Shown in pieces: positions 11,545 to 24,195 of a DNA stretch of 64,000 nucleotides. Below the pieces are notes generated by a model that saw only the letters and a list, made by a program, of their open reading frames with translations, was not told where the DNA came from and made no database searches. The translations under genes were made by a program, and so were the position numbers. Each line of letters starts with the position of its first letter. Position 1 is the first letter of the stretch. Source of the stretch: Albifimbria verrucaria (lineage: Eukaryota; Ascomycota; Sordariomycetes; Hypocreales; Stachybotryaceae); assembly GCA_020081605.1 (NCBI GenBank), contig JAHREC010000009.1:1922001-1986000 (forward strand), written 5' to 3'.

Positions 11545-13122
11545 CTAGCCGTTTTCTCTTCTGCTTTCGAACAGCCAATACGGGTCCTGTGCGCTCAGAG
11601 ACCACAATATTGGGTTTTGTGATGGGAATTGGCTGGACTTGGCCGTCGTGTGCTCCTCGGACAAGTGACATTCGAGTAAAGGTGTATCTCCGGGTAGAAA
11701 ACAGACCTCGACTGACATAGGAAGGTTTTGAGGAAATACCACCGCGACCACTGTGGCCCAAAAGAGACAGGCCAGCGGCTTGGAGGGTAGCACAAACGGG
11801 CCGACCACGGTCTGGGTTTCTGGTTTCACCCCGTGACTCTCCAGATCACTATCGCTGCTTATTTGCCCGATGAACGAATAAAGCCAAAAGGCCCACGCTT
11901 CAAAAGGAACACCATGGCAGGCTCGTGCTTCTCGGGAGACGGCGTCCGCGTCCCAAGCCGATATATTCACCTTGGCAGTGTCGGTTAGATAGTCGAGCAA
12001 TGGAGGGGCTTCGCGTTCTTTGACAAATTTGAGAGCACACCGTGAATCCCCACACAGAGACACCAGGTCAGAATCGATGCTTCTCGAGAGGTCACGAAGC
12101 CGATTGGTGCGAGTCTCTTCAAGAGGCGCAAATAGCATCAAATAGCGCAGAAGAGAGTCATCAAGGCCAGATATAGGTTGAGCGAGTTCCCATCCTGCGT
12201 TTACATCCTCATCGTGGGGCGACGTCCAGTCCTCTCTTGAGCCCATAACATCATACAAAGCTAAGGATGGAAATTTGGCCAGCCATTGGAGGGAGGCCTG
12301 TGTTGTTGTCTGATCGCCCCATATCCTCAAGATACGCAGCAGTGGGAAGGGTTATCAACTTCAGTCCAGCCTTTGATCAGGCTGTCACTTACCTGTGGGA
12401 AGATGGCACGCAACTCATCAGCTGGTTGAATAATCTCGAGCACGCCGAGGTTTCTGGCTTCAGCTAGGCACATCATTTCGTGAGTGCCGAAGCCGCAGCC
12501 ACCGCTGATGACCAGATGAGTGATGAAATCCGCCGAGAATGATGACATGGGCTCGACATAACGTCTCAGCTCGTCTTCAGGACGACATATGTGCTGTCTG
12601 AACCGATATAGACCCAGTGTCTTATCGTCGTCTTCACGAAGCAAAAGCTTCGAGAAGAGCTTCCACGCATGAAGACAGACGCCTCTGCATCAGTAAAGTT
12701 AGACAGAGTGGTTGTTTGCGAGAGAGAACCGCAGCTTTGTTAGCACTAACCTTGCTTCCAGGAACCGCCATACCCGCCACAAGAGGCGTGAAGGCAGTGC
12801 GTCCAGCATCTCATCGGTCACATCGCCAATATTGTTGGCAATGACGTTGGTCGTCATGTCCACCAGCGAGCGTGGGCCTCGGACGCCGCGCGCGGTAAAG
12901 AGAGGATACGGACGACGACGCGACCAGTCATGGCGGGAGCGGGTGGAGATGCTCTGCCGTGGCAGTGTCCATTCTTTGTAGACCTGACCAGACGACTGGT
13001 CGAACATGGCGAGGAGAGCGGAATCACCGCAGGGTTCTCGGTGTTGAGCAGACAGACGTCCCAAGTCCTGATATAGGCCGGGTAGAGTTTGGCATGAAAA
13101 GGTCAGATTTGTCGTGGATCAT
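11545..13122 (-). CDS. Conserved fungal protein, LRR-like
   Basis: Minus-strand gene with exons 12751-13122 and 11545-12684 (intron 12685-12750). The start is proposed at ATG 13120-13122 (MIHDKSDLFMPNSTRPISG). Conserved-looking segments are DMTTNVIANNIGDVTDEMLD, LPSRLLWRVWRFLEAR, GVCLHAWKLFSKLLLRED and YRFRQHICRPEDELRRYVEP. After these comes a leucine-patterned region (ITHLVISGGCGFGTHEMMCL, NLGVLEIIQPADELRAIFPQ, ASLQWLAKFPSLALYDVMG) like degenerate leucine-rich repeats. I recognise the pattern as a fungal orphan family without assigned function. Two frame breaks: the A pair 12347-12348 (one base short) and the G run 13032-13034 (apparently one base too many). With both corrected the sum is 1512 nt (503 residues). 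The C-terminus after 11750 is poorly constrained. Confidence 0.7.
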
Positions 13123-13636
13123 GCTGTCCCGAGGGGCGCCATCTGACAGGTGACATGGCATGGTATTTCAATCATTGGGAGGCGGAATTGCCGGGCCACA
13201 GGATGGAAGTGCCGACTCGAAACTGCAAATCACCTTGGAAGAGAGCACCAATGAATATCACGGACACGCCGGGGTGAATATGCACGTTTGCTAGCGGATT
13301 TATCTGTGCATTTGGCAGCGCGAGGTTCATGAGGAAATGGGACGGAAAGTGCCGATTCGCAGGCTCCATAGCACCTTCCCACCTGAAATTCGTAGACGTA
13401 ACTCACCTAAATAAGGTACCTTAAAGTACCTACCCAGAGTACAGCGTACCAACAAAGGTAGCTCAACTGATCTTATTTACCTACCAGGCACTTACAAACA
13501 ACCACCACCAGCATCACCACCACCACCAACAATAACCACCTATCCCAGGTCACGCTGTTGCCATCGATGCAATGCCATGATAATTTCAACGCTGCAATTT
13601 TGGTTTATGGACATGTGATATTTACAAACCCCTTTA
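13123..13636. other. Upstream region of the LRR-like gene / SCOT 3' flank
   Basis: About 510 bp with AGGTACC, TACCTACC and TTTACCTACC motifs at 13414-13432 and 13472-13488, and a CA/ACC-rich simple sequence at 13500-13541. A short open frame at 13172-13369 has no supporting splice to the gene downstream. Confidence 0.45.
13500..13541. repeat. ACC-rich simple sequence
   Basis: Imperfect ACC/CAC triplet run, read directly from the sequence. Confidence 0.7.
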
Positions 13637-15316
13637 CTATAACATGGGCTTCAGATCATCGGCAACCTTGAACGGCGCCTCTGTCTTGCTCTTGATTTCA
13701 TCCACTGTAACGCCGTCCGCAATCTCAATCAGCGTCAAGCCCTTGGAGAAGTCGACGTCGAATACACCCTGTGGCACAAGCAGTGTCAGTTTAAAATCTG
13801 TTCAAATGCGTAAAATCAGGCAGAGGTACTTACCAGCTCGGTAATGATCCTGGATACGCAAGCACGGCCAGTCAATGGGAACGCGCATTGCTTGACGATC
13901 TTGGGGTTGCCCTTCTTATCCGTGTGCTCCATGGTCACCACCACCTTGGTGGCGCTGGGGTTGCTCACGAGATCCATGGCACCGCCGAATCCCTTGACCT
14001 TGCCTGGCAACATCCAGTTGGCCAGGTCACCCGAGGCACTGACCTGCATGGCGCCCAGGATGGTCAGGTTGATGCGTCCGCTACGGATCATGCCGAAGCT
14101 CTCCTCACTACCGAACACAGCCGCACCAGGGTTGAGGGTGACGGTCTCCTTGCCCGCGTTGATGAGATCAGCGTCCTCCTCGCCCTTCTTGGGGTAGGGG
14201 CCAAGACCGAGAATACCGTTCTCGGACTGCAGCTGGACCTCAACCTCTGGGCCCACAAAGCTGGGAGCGAGCATGGGCATTCCAATACCCAGGTTGGCGT
14301 ACATGCCGTTCTTGAACTCCTTAGCGGCTCTCCTTACGATGCGCTCACGCTTAGCAGCCGTGTCACCGGTGCCGAGGGCGGCCTTTCCATCGGTCGCATC
14401 GTTGGGGTCCTTGGCCCAAGTGAACTTTTCGATATTCTTCTCCGCCGTGCTCTGAATGACGCGCTTGACGTAGATACCAGGCAGGTGAATGGCCTCGGGA
14501 GGGATCTCGCCAGGCTCGACAATGTGCTCGGCCTCGACGATCGTAAGCTTGGCATTGCGGCCCATGGCGCCGTTGAAGTTGTTGGCAGCAAGGCGGAACT
14601 GGCAGTTGCCAAGCTTGTCGGCCTTGTAAGCCTTGACAAACGCGTAGTCACCGGCGATGCTGTGCTCCAGCAGATACGACTTTCCATTGAAGACCTTGAC
14701 ATCCTTGGGGTAAGAGAATTGGTCAGGGCTTCCATCGGGCTTGTTCTTCAGCGGGAGGTCACCCGTTTGCACGACCGTGCCGAAAGCTGCGGGGGTGTAG
14801 AAGGCGGGGATACCCTTTCCGCCAGCTGCGCAGCGTTCTGCCAGAGTTCCTGGGGGTGAGCTCGAGCTCAACCTCGCCAGTCAGATACATGGACTCGAAC
14901 GTCTTGTTCTCGCCAATGTAGCTGGCGACCATCTTCTTGACCTGCTTGGTCTTGAGCAGCTTGCCGAGGCCGGAGCTGTCAGTTCCCGCGTTGTTTGACA
15001 CGGCAGTTAGACCGGTGATCTCAGGCTTATTCAGGACCTCGTCAATGAGGGTGTCGGGCACACCGCACAGACCGAATCCACCGCAAAGCAACGTCGTGTT
15101 GGGCTTCATGTCCTTGAGCGCTTCGGTAGCGGAGGGTAGATCTTGTTGATCTCGGCGCGTCGTGCCGTGGCAGAGAACGACCTCGCGAAGACGGCGGTAG
15201 GCTGGGGGATGATTAGTCGCGGCTCACCTAGGCGAAGGCGTATGAATAAAGCTTACATTGGACGCATTACGGGCAAAGGCCCTCAGCGTCCGCATGCGCA
15301 GGGCTGTGGAAGGCAT
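13637..15316 (-). CDS. Mitochondrial succinyl-CoA:3-ketoacid CoA-transferase (SCOT)
   Basis: Transfers CoA from succinyl-CoA to acetoacetate in the mitochondrial matrix (ketone-body use). Exons are 15257-15316, 13834-15201 and 13637-13768. The N-terminus ([20 protein letters not shown], then [19 protein letters not shown]) is Arg/Ser/Ala-rich like a mitochondrial presequence. The alpha part has [13 protein letters not shown] and [15 protein letters not shown]. The beta part has [11 protein letters not shown] and [13 protein letters not shown], where Glu (about residue 348) is the family's catalytic glutamate that forms the glutamyl-CoA intermediate. The C-terminus is [20 protein letters not shown]. 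Three bases appear missing: one in 15134-15136 and two around 14849-14856. The corrected length is 520 residues, as expected for SCOT. Bacterial homologues have two subunits; this is the fused eukaryotic form. Divergent from UTP22. Confidence 0.94.
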
Positions 15317-16256
15317 GACTGGAGCTGTTGGTGTGGTGTAGTGTGGTGTGTGGTGAGGTGCGAAGCGACGACTTCCTAAGTTAGGGTGATATCCCCAATC
15401 CAAAGTGAAACGGAAGCAAGAGGTCAATTCGCTGGCTTCGTATACGTGTTGCGACCGCAAGCATGCGTCGAGAACTCCTCACGAGAGAAAACAAGCTCGG
15501 TCAGAGGAATCGGCCTGGTGATATGGCTGGGCTCAGTGAGCCGTGGATTCCCGATCGGAATTGCCGTGCGGATACTGGCGGCTCCCCACACGACCCGGCT
15601 GCCCTTGTTCCCACACCCCAGACCTGAGTTGGCCTGGATAACCATTCAACCGCCGGTGTCTAACTCTTTTGCTCAAGCGCCAAGTCTCCAGCAAGCCACC
15701 GGGTGCTGTGGAGGTATCGTTTACCCGTGTGTTCCGGGATCTTGCGCGACAATTATGCGGCCTCTTGCTCTGAATTGTCCTTGGAGTCCACAGCCCTGAG
15801 CTAAGTTGGTTTAATGCATGGCGGATCAATCGAAATAACGTGGGCTTCAGGGACTCAAAGGGTGCGGTTTCGGCATGGTTTCTGCCACTACGCTTATACG
15901 GCAGCTATGGCAGAGAGACAAACAAACAAAATGAGCTGGAGTCGTATTCTACCTCTTCAAATACATGGTTTCTATATGAGAATTGAACAGAAATGATTTA
16001 TTCACAATCACATAGCAGCAACGTCATCCTACCATGCCATAAGCCTCGGGCCAAAACGTAGCGGGTGGATTTGGCATGCTGCATGCTGCATGACCCTCCT
16101 CGATGGCCATGCTCAAGTTTCTTATCAGCCTATCTTATCGCCCCGCCGCGATAAGCAGCAATTGGGAAAAAAATTCCAGGGCTTCCACTTGCCTGCAGTT
16201 GCTATCGTCTTTGGCATCAGAGCGCATCGCATCTGCCAAACTTCAAGCCCAGTATA
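15317..16256. promoter_or_regulatory. Divergent promoter region SCOT / UTP22
   Basis: About 940 bp between two divergent starts. It contains a GT-rich tract (15329-15358) in the SCOT leader and a GCATGCT repeat at 16074-16093. Close to the UTP22 start are an A-rich RRPE-like element (16165-16176) and a PAC-like element (16221-16230 on the minus strand). The last two are matches to yeast consensus motifs by eye only. Confidence 0.4.
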
Positions 16257-19200
16257 ATGGAGTCCAGTTCCAAGCGGCGCAAGCTGAGCCATGGAGGCGG
16301 CTCCGCCTCGAGCTCCGGCTTGAAGCATGAAGCTCTTATTGACTTCGAGTCTCACTCCTCCGCCCGCCTGTCCACTGCTAGCACCTTCATCCTCCAGACG
16401 GACGAACTCTTGAAGGAGTCCAAATTGGACTATGGAAAGGCACTCAAGGACGTTGATGGCCACCTTCACCAGATCAAGGGCATTGTCGATTCTATTCCTG
16501 CTCACGATCCCCTCCTGTCGGTACCCCCAAGACAAAAATAGCTGCTTTGGCTGACAGTTGGTAGATATTCGAAGCGACAACCAAGTTCGAGAAGAAGCAC
16601 CGTATCGTCATCCCATATCCCGAACCGAAGCCTGCCAAGGATGCGCCTTACCTGCTTGGCTACTCCAAGCCGGCCCAGTGCAATGTCGTCGGAAGCTATG
16701 TCTCTAGGACAATGGTCAAGACACAGTCCCGGCTTGCCGTCGACATGGTTGTTCAGATGCCTCAATCCATGTTTCAAGAAAAGGACTACCTTAACATGCG
16801 ATACTTCTACCGCAGAGCCTACTACATTTCGTACATTGCCGCGCACCTTCAGAAAGAGCTTGGGGATAAGATGGAGTTTCGGTTCGAGCATCTGAACGAG
16901 AATCAGCTACTTCCTATTCTCGTCTTACAGCCCAAGGCTGCAACCGAGGGATCTGCTGGGGACTCTAGCGGAAAATCCTCCAAAAAGACCTCCAAAGCCT
17001 CAGGATACGTTATAAGACTGATCCCCTGTGCGCCAGAGGACGTCTTCCCCAAATCCAAGCTGACCGCAAAGTCCAACTGCAATAGATTGGAAGAGGCTGC
17101 TGGAAAGGACGGCGAGCTACCTGCGACACCCTTCTACAATTCTACACTCATTGCTGAAGGAACTTTCATTTCCTATCTACGACTTCTTACGCACGCCAAA
17201 AAGAGTGCCCTGCCTTCCAGGACGCATGTATTCTTGGCAGGATCTGGCTGCAACAGCGCGGATTCGGCGGAGATGTCTCCCAGGGTGGATTCGGTCACTT
17301 CGAGTTGGCTATCATGATTGCCCTACTACTGCAAACTGGTGGCAGGAACGGGCAGCCAGCATTGTCAACATCGCTCAGCGGAAGTGAACTTTTTAAAGCT
17401 GTTATCCAGTTCCTGTCTTCAACCGATCTCAGCAAGAAGCCTTTCGTTTTTGGTACAGTGGCAGATGCCAACGAGCTACGTGAACACGCACCGGTCATGC
17501 ACGATGCTGCTCGCGGACTGAACCTCCTATTCAAGATGACCCCTTGGTCGGCAAACCTTCTCCGCTCGTATGCGAAATCGACCACTGATTTACTGGCTGA
17601 CGAAGCCACCGACAAGTTTGAGCCCTCATTCATCATGAAGGCTGACAGCTCTTATCAAAACTACGATGCCATGTTTGAGATCAGCGTCTCTACGGTACCA
17701 AAATCTGCCGATTGCAGGGGCACTGTCCAACTTTAGCTTGGAGGCATACAAAATTCTCAAGAAAGCATATGGCAACCGAGCGCAGCTCATTCATTTTCAG
17801 CAGCCACATCACTCTAGCTGGGCGTTGCAGGAACCCAAAAGACCGGGACTGACATCGTCCGTGTTGGTGTGGTCTTTGAGTTTCCTAACATGAGCCGGTC
17901 GATGGAACATGGCCCGCCAGCCGAGGAGCAGAAAGAAGCAGCTCGGTTCCGACAATTCTGGGGTGAGAAGGCTGAGCTTCGACGATTCAAGGATGGAAGC
18001 ATTCTCGAGTGTGTCGAATGGTCTGCCAAGCAGCCTTTTCAGATCTGCGAGGAAATCACACGCTACATTCTGGGACGCCACTTGAAGGTTGGCAAGGCAG
18101 ATATTACGTCGTTCGGTCAAGGAATCTCTACCATTATTGGATTGTCGCATCTTGATAAGGAAGCCTTTGACTCCGTGCGCCGGGCTTTCCAGACCTTTGA
18201 GTATGACATCCGCAACCTCGACGACTTGCCCCTCCAGATCAGACAGCTCTCTCCCGTTTCACCGCTTGCCCGATACTCCTCCATCCAGCCACCTTTGCTA
18301 GGCTATCACCAAGGCTCGATCGAGCCCATCGATGTGAATCTCTACTTTGAAGTGTCGAGCAAGTGGCCGGAGAACCTTGTTGCGATCCAGGAGGCAAAGA
18401 TTGAATTCCTGCTGGACTTCGACCGTCGTTTGTCTGCCGCGCATGAGAATATCACAACCTATCTTGGCAGGGAGAATACTGAAGTCGGCATCGAGAACCT
18501 GGCCTATCTTGACATCATCTACGACAGCGGCGCTGTCTTCCGATTGCGTCTCCACTGTGACATGGAGGAGACCTTGCTGGAGCGCCAGGTGAAGAACAAG
18601 ACACTGGACCACCAAGTGCGGGCCAAGTCAGAGGAGGCACTGTCGAGATTCAAGTGGCTGTTCACAACCCTTCCTCTTCACACGCAAACTATTGCCACAT
18701 TCTGCACAAGACTCCTGCCGCTGTCGCCTACCATTCGATTGGTTAAGCAGTGGTTCAATAGCCATAAGCTGAGCGGCCACATCAGCGACGAGCTCATCGA
18801 GCTGTTTGTTCTTCACGTCTTCCTGAAGCCGTATCCCTGGAAAGTGCCTTCATCAGCACTCATGGGATTCCTGAGGACTCTTGATTTCCTCTCGCGGTGG
18901 GATTGGCGCGATGAACCGTTGATCATTGACTCTGCCGAGACGCTTACCAGCAGTGACTACTCCACGATTCGAAAGGAGTTGGAAAGCTGGAGGAAGAGGG
19001 ACCCTAACATGAACCACACTGTCATGATGGTCGCTACCTCGCATGATTCTTCGGGCCTTGCCTATACCCAGAAAGGCCCATCGAAGCTAATTGCCTCTCG
19101 CATGACCCGCCTTGCTAAGGCTGCTTGCAAGCTCGTCAAGGAGCATGATTACCACCTCGATCCTGCCACTCTGTTTGAGTCATCCCTGCAGGACTACGAC

Positions 19201-19601
19201 GTCCTCATCCACATCTCATCCAAGGCTATGCGATCCATCATCCGCGAAGCCGCCACCGACGCCGGCGCCCGACGGCCCTCGCAGTTCAAGAACCTCGACG
19301 ACCGTACTGGCAAGGTACCCTTCCCATGCGCGCGCATCCCGTCAACGTGCTGCTCAGCGAGCTCCGCCGCGTCTACGAAGACACGCTCATTTTCTTCCAC
19401 GGCGATACTGATGAGCCCGTCGTCGGCGCCATCTGGAACCCGCGCTTGCAGCGCCAGAAGTTCAGGGCTGGTCTGCCGTACAACTTCCTCGCGGTGGAGG
19501 ACGAGGACGAGGATGTCGTGGAACTGAACAAAGATGCGGTTTTGCTGGAGATTGCGCGTGTGGGCGGAGAGATGATCAAGAAGATCGAGGTGCAGGAGTA
19601 A
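16257..19601 (+). CDS. UTP22: Utp22/Nrap (NOL6) family U3 snoRNP / SSU processome protein
   Basis: Component of the 90S pre-ribosome (UTP-C module with Rrp7 and CK2) for 18S rRNA maturation in the nucleolus. Exon 1 is 16257-16520, followed by a 44-nt intron (16521-16564) and one long exon. Nrap blocks, in order: PYLLGYSKPAQCNVVGSYVS, QKELGDKMEFRFEHLNENQL, FYNSTLIAEGTFISYLRLL, FGHFELAIMIALLLQTGG, FRQFWGEKAELRRFKDGSIL, WLFTTLPLHTQTIATFC and AHPVNVLLSELRRVYEDTL. The length of about 1100 residues fits the family. Frame breaks lie at 17218-17220, 17827 and 19323-19325 (each one base short). One near 17685-17700 needs two missing bases or one extra. The acidic segment VEDEDEDVVELNKDAVL is near the end. 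The start follows the MESSSKRRKLSHGGG basic segment. Confidence 0.93.
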
Positions 19602-19900
19602 ATACCAGAGTGATGAAGATAGAACCTCATAATCTACATTTTGAATACCTACATCATCAGTTTCACCATTTCATGAGATGCAGGCAGGAGCTTCCTGGCT
19701 GACCCTGATCTGTGCATATTCAGAACTTATATAAACCAACCTATGTTATCCCTAATCAAACGCCATGCCATGGTATAGATGCATATATACAGGTTCCACC
19801 CCTTTAAACGTGGTCATCCTCCTTTGCGTACATTCTTCTTTTCTTTTTCATTTCCATTCACCTTCAAGGCACTTGTCATACCCTTTGCCAAACTCATTAT
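19602..19900. other. Convergent 3' flanks of UTP22 and POM152
   Basis: About 300 bp shared by two convergent transcripts; AT-rich with T runs. No gene seen. Confidence 0.5.
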
Positions 19901-22900
19901 CTACTTGTTTCTCTTCTCCACCTGCTGAGTTGAGAACGAGCAGTACTTGTCCTTGATAGCGACGACCTCATATGTACCTTCCTGGCTGGCCTTGACGACC
20001 TTGCTGTGCTCATATGAGATGTCGTGCTTGGTCTCGAGGATGATGCTCTTCTGGCCCTTCTTGGCATTGGTGCTGCGAGTGTAGGTGAACTCGAAGGAGG
20101 GGTGCCCCAGAAGTCGAACTGAATGTCTACTTCGTTGCCCTCGTGAATATCGACCCTCGACTGTCGTCCCTTGCTGATCTGCACGCTGGGCAGGGGTGGA
20201 TCGTCTTGTGGATGTTGACAGCAGCGCGGCACTCGCTAGCTTTGTCAGATATGCTAGTGATGATGAAGTCACCGGGCTTCTCAGCAATACGGCGGAAGCT
20301 GGTGGTTTGGGACTTGGCGTGCCATCGGCCGTTGAAGTCGTAGGCGATATCAAACGGAGGTGTACCGGAAAGTGTGTAGGCAATTCGCTCACCAACACAG
20401 TAGTCCTGACGCGATTCAAGGGGATAGATTGAAGGTGCATCGTAGACCTGGATCTGAATAGAAGGACTGTTGAGTTCGTACTTCTGCTGGCAGCCTCTAG
20501 CGTCGCGGACAGTACGGACTCGAACTTGTTGGCTGCCGAGGCGGAGGTGCTGACGTGGGATCTGCATGCTGAACGTGTTGCTGTTGATAGAAGGAATACG
20601 ATACGTCTCAACAGGTGCACCGGCTTGATGCTTGATCTCAACTTCCACGTAGAAAGGCGCAACTCCCGTGAGAGTGAGAGGGATCAAATCTTCGTGCTCT
20701 TGCTCCTCAGCGCAGAACTTGAATGACTGGCCTGGCTTTGTGAATGTCGCCGAGGGTTTGGCATTGACACGCTGCTGAACGAGCAAGGGGTGGAAGTTCT
20801 TGTCCGCGTCATAGAGAGAATCTCCAAGACCAAAGAACTTGTAGCTGTAGTCACCTGCTTTGCTTGTATCCATGGGTATGGATGCCTTAGAGAGGGCTGC
20901 ATCGAATTCTTTTCGGCTAGCTGAGACAGAACCATGTAGCGGTTTGTGCCTGATCTCATACTGGACTCGGAAAGGAGAAGAACCTAGTGCAAGTTAGTCA
21001 TGATAAATCGAGTTGCTAGAGTCAAGAAAATCTTACCCTTTAGTCCCAGCTCGAAGCCATCAATATCTCCCTCACAGACATCCTTTTTAACATAACCGTC
21101 AAATGAAGTCGTAATACTCTCGGTTTCAATAATTGATATCTCTGGTCGAGGGTACCAATCGACTTGGAACGTTGAGGCCGCGGGGTTGACAGTTCCCGGA
21201 CATTGCCTATCCTTGACGCCCACAATTTGATAGATACCACGTTCCTCAACCAGAAGATTGAAATTAGGTCCATTCGCGGTTTTGGTGATAACTTCACCGC
21301 TTCCGTTGAGGTTACGGTAAGAAATCGTCCAGGAGCTTCCCCACCCTCTAAGCGCATTGGCAAGTTCTGCTTTGCATGCTCTACAGCCATGATGCTGTTC
21401 TTCTGTCCAATCAGGCCAAAGCTGCCACGGGGCCGCTGCATGCGCACTGATATCTTGACTTGCTCCTGAAGGAAGGTTCGGCAACCACGTTTATCTTGGA
21501 CGCTGCTAAGAGCCAAAATGTAGTCACCGCCCTTTGTGAGACTTGCCGTCTTGATCTTGAACTTGTTCGTCTCAATGTTGGAAACACGCTCAGTCTTCCG
21601 CTTGCCATCGTGTACAACCTCCCACTCGAGGTTGAAAGGTGCGTCGCCTACAAGGCCAACGGGGATCTCAACTTCAGAATCCAGACAGGCATTGATCGCA
21701 TATTGACGATTGTCGATGAAAGCTGATGCGGCCGGCTTAACTACTTGTTCCAAAACCTTGTCTGAGCCAGTCAGTGGTAGTCCGGAATAGACATCGTCAT
21801 CAATCGAGCGGAACACGTATTTGTGGTGTCCCTCCGTCTTGGGAATCAACTCCATCTGCGACCTGAGACCGTTGACATGGTGGACCTTCTTCTCCACATG
21901 GTTGTTGGTGATAATATCGTATCGAATATTGAAAGGTGGTGTGCCGACAAGGTCAAGATCAACACGCAATCCAATTGAGTTACCGGCACATTTGTCGGGA
22001 ATTTCTTCAGACCTGATAGACAGATGGGGTTCGAGGGGTTCAGAAGCAAGCAGGAGGACGGCTCATCAACTTCACCCGAGCACACACCACTCGATACGGA
22101 CCTCAACGTGTACAGACCCGGCTCCGAAACTAATGGCTTATCACGGCTGTTTTGGGCCTTGTGGTTGGCCGTAGAAACTTGAGAGCCATGGTCACCGCCG
22201 CTCGTCAAGCTGTCGATGGGCGAGAAATCCCAAGAAATGGTATGAGACGTATCTTCATAATCACCGTTGATGTTGAATGCTACTGGAAGTCTGGCAGCAC
22301 GACCGCGTGCGACCTTGATGGGATTTCTCAAGTCGCATCCATTCATCTTGATCTTGGGTCTTTGTCTGACCTGGAAACTCTTGGTAAGGCCATCCGATTT
22401 TGGCTTATCCGCGTCTTCTCCAGTCTGCCCATAGGTTACGACGTTGTCGAAAGCATCGTGTACCTCATCCACAGAGTATTCCCAAACACCATGGGAATGC
22501 ATCGACTCGTTGAGACCGACAGTAACCTTGGAAGGACGGACCCAAGATACATCTGTCGAGTCCAAGGGAACGACATTCGAGGATGCGCCGATAAGGGGCG
22601 AGGAGAAGCCATCGGGCTGCAAGCTCTGGAAATGGAAGCTATGGTTGTTGCCGTTGATAGTGCGGCTGTACACGATTTTCAGAGGCGGGGTTCCTTCTAC
22701 CTCGAGGGAAAGATCGGATAGGTCACGAATGCACCGTTGGGAAGAGTCTGTAGCCTTGAACTTGGCTTTGGGGCAGGGAACAACATATGTGTCCCTAGCC
22801 GTCCTCTGTACCTCGAGCTTGTACTCGTCCAAGACCTTGCCCAGTCGATAAACACCCGGCTTCTTAACAGGGTATTCCCACGGGAAAGAACCGGCGGTGG

Positions 22901-23793
22901 GGTCAGAGTTGTGCTCTCGAATGAGCTTGGCCAGTCTCTTGATTTCACGGCTGGAGACCTTGATCGACTCTTGCTTCTCGGTTTCCAGGTCGATTCGAAT
23001 GAGCTCGATTTCAGCCGGCACTGTTGCGTTGAAGTGAATTGGCAGAGAGGCGTCCTTGGCCTTGTTGGACAGACAAAAGGGACACTGTCAGGGTTGAGAA
23101 CGGCGGAGCCTTCAGGAAGGATGTTGATAATTTGCTTTCCCATGATCAAAGAGTGGTTGTTGAGAATGTTGGAGACTTTGACGTTGTGTTCGGAAACGGA
23201 AATTTCACGATCGTACAGGACTTTGACGAAACCGAGGAGCACAGATTGCCAAGGCAGCTGGTTGGGGAGGTCAGTGAAGGAAGCAAGAAGGGCTATTCGG
23301 AGCAGCATACCGGTATGTTAAACATGAGCATGTAGTTGATAACCAGGTGCACCGAGAAAGCGCTGATGACGGCAGCCTGCGATAGTTCGAGCCATGGGAT
23401 CCTCAGCTCTGGTATGCCAAAGAGGAAGCCAAAGTCGATGAAGATCCACTTCAGGAACAGCCACCACGATACGTCGCCATCTTCAATGACCTGGAGCCAG
23501 TCGTAGAGCTTCCATGCCCACAGCAAGACATAAACACCAACGGCATACAAGCGTTGCTGGGGCGCATCGAGCAGGGTCAGCGGGATGACAGGCTGGCTGC
23601 CGACGTTGGCCGGGACATTCTCGGGGGCGAGAGGGAGGGTCGAGGACTTGGCGGAGGCTCTCGAGGAGTCGAAGCCGTCTCTGGAGGAGGATTGGGAGGC
23701 TGCCGTGGAGGGCGTGTCTTGCTTGGTTCGGCGTCGTGCGTTAGTGGCCGGGGTTGCTGGAAACCCAGACTTCAGACGCGGAGTGTCGCTCAT
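19901..23793 (-). CDS. POM152: Nuclear pore membrane protein Pom152
   Basis: Integral nucleoporin that forms the lumenal ring of the nuclear pore. Exons are 23311-23793, 21037-23257 and 19901-20983. The N-terminal 90 residues are Ser/Thr-rich and nucleoplasmic. Three hydrophobic segments follow ([54 protein letters not shown]). The large C-terminal part is a series of Ig-like/cadherin-like lumenal repeats, each marked by a GTPPF-type turn ([64 protein letters not shown] after correction). Five runs are one base short (23079-23081, 22035-22038, 21332-21333, 20193-20196, 20096-20097). Restoring them gives 1263 residues. The start is [11 protein letters not shown]; upstream in-frame sequence with a CAA repeat is probably leader. 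Confidence 0.94.
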
Positions 23794-23880
23794 CGCATTC
23801 CGTGGTGCAGGGAAGTCGCATCCAAAAGCATCGGAGGGGCGAGAGGGAGGCGGCGCGCACAAACGAAGTGGTGATGGGGG

Positions 23881-23904
23881 TTGTTGTTGTTGTTGTTGTT
23901 GTAG
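23881..23904. repeat. (TTG)n / (CAA)n trinucleotide repeat
   Basis: Seven to eight units just upstream of the POM152 start. It would read as a Gln run in frame with POM152 but lies before the conserved start. Confidence 0.85.
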
Positions 23905-24128
23905 TTGTATGATGCAGCCCGGTGCATGCTGGCTGGGTAGGTACTTTTTCACACCAAGTGCCAGGAGAACCCACCTGCAAGATTCCGTCACGTCGAGACG
24001 CGGTGGGAAACTGGCCTGGAGCTTTGCCCAACGTGGCCGTTGATTGGCTGGGCAGTTTAGGCCAATGAGGGTCTGTGTTTACAAGTTTACAAGGCGACAA
24101 AAATCAAATTTTGGGAGCCCAGCTAGAG

Positions 24129-24195
24129 GTACCTGGACCATGTACCATACATGATACATTAGTAGGTGCCTACCTTGGTAGTAGGTAGTAGGTAA
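24129..24195. repeat. TACCTA/TAGGTA-type motif cluster
   Basis: Several overlapping copies of GGTACCT, CCTACC and TAGTAGGTAG in both orientations within 70 bp. Confidence 0.6.

Noticed and set aside
10168..12644. Tandem-repeat gene and LRR-like gene as one gene
   Set aside because: Both are on the minus strand about 450 bp apart, but the LRR-like frame closes at 11545 and the repeat frame has its own ATG with no good splice pair linking them.
13172..13369. Extra N-terminal exon for the LRR-like gene
   Set aside because: Contains a plausible acceptor-like site but no in-frame splice to the exon starting near 13122, and its composition is unlike the rest of the protein.
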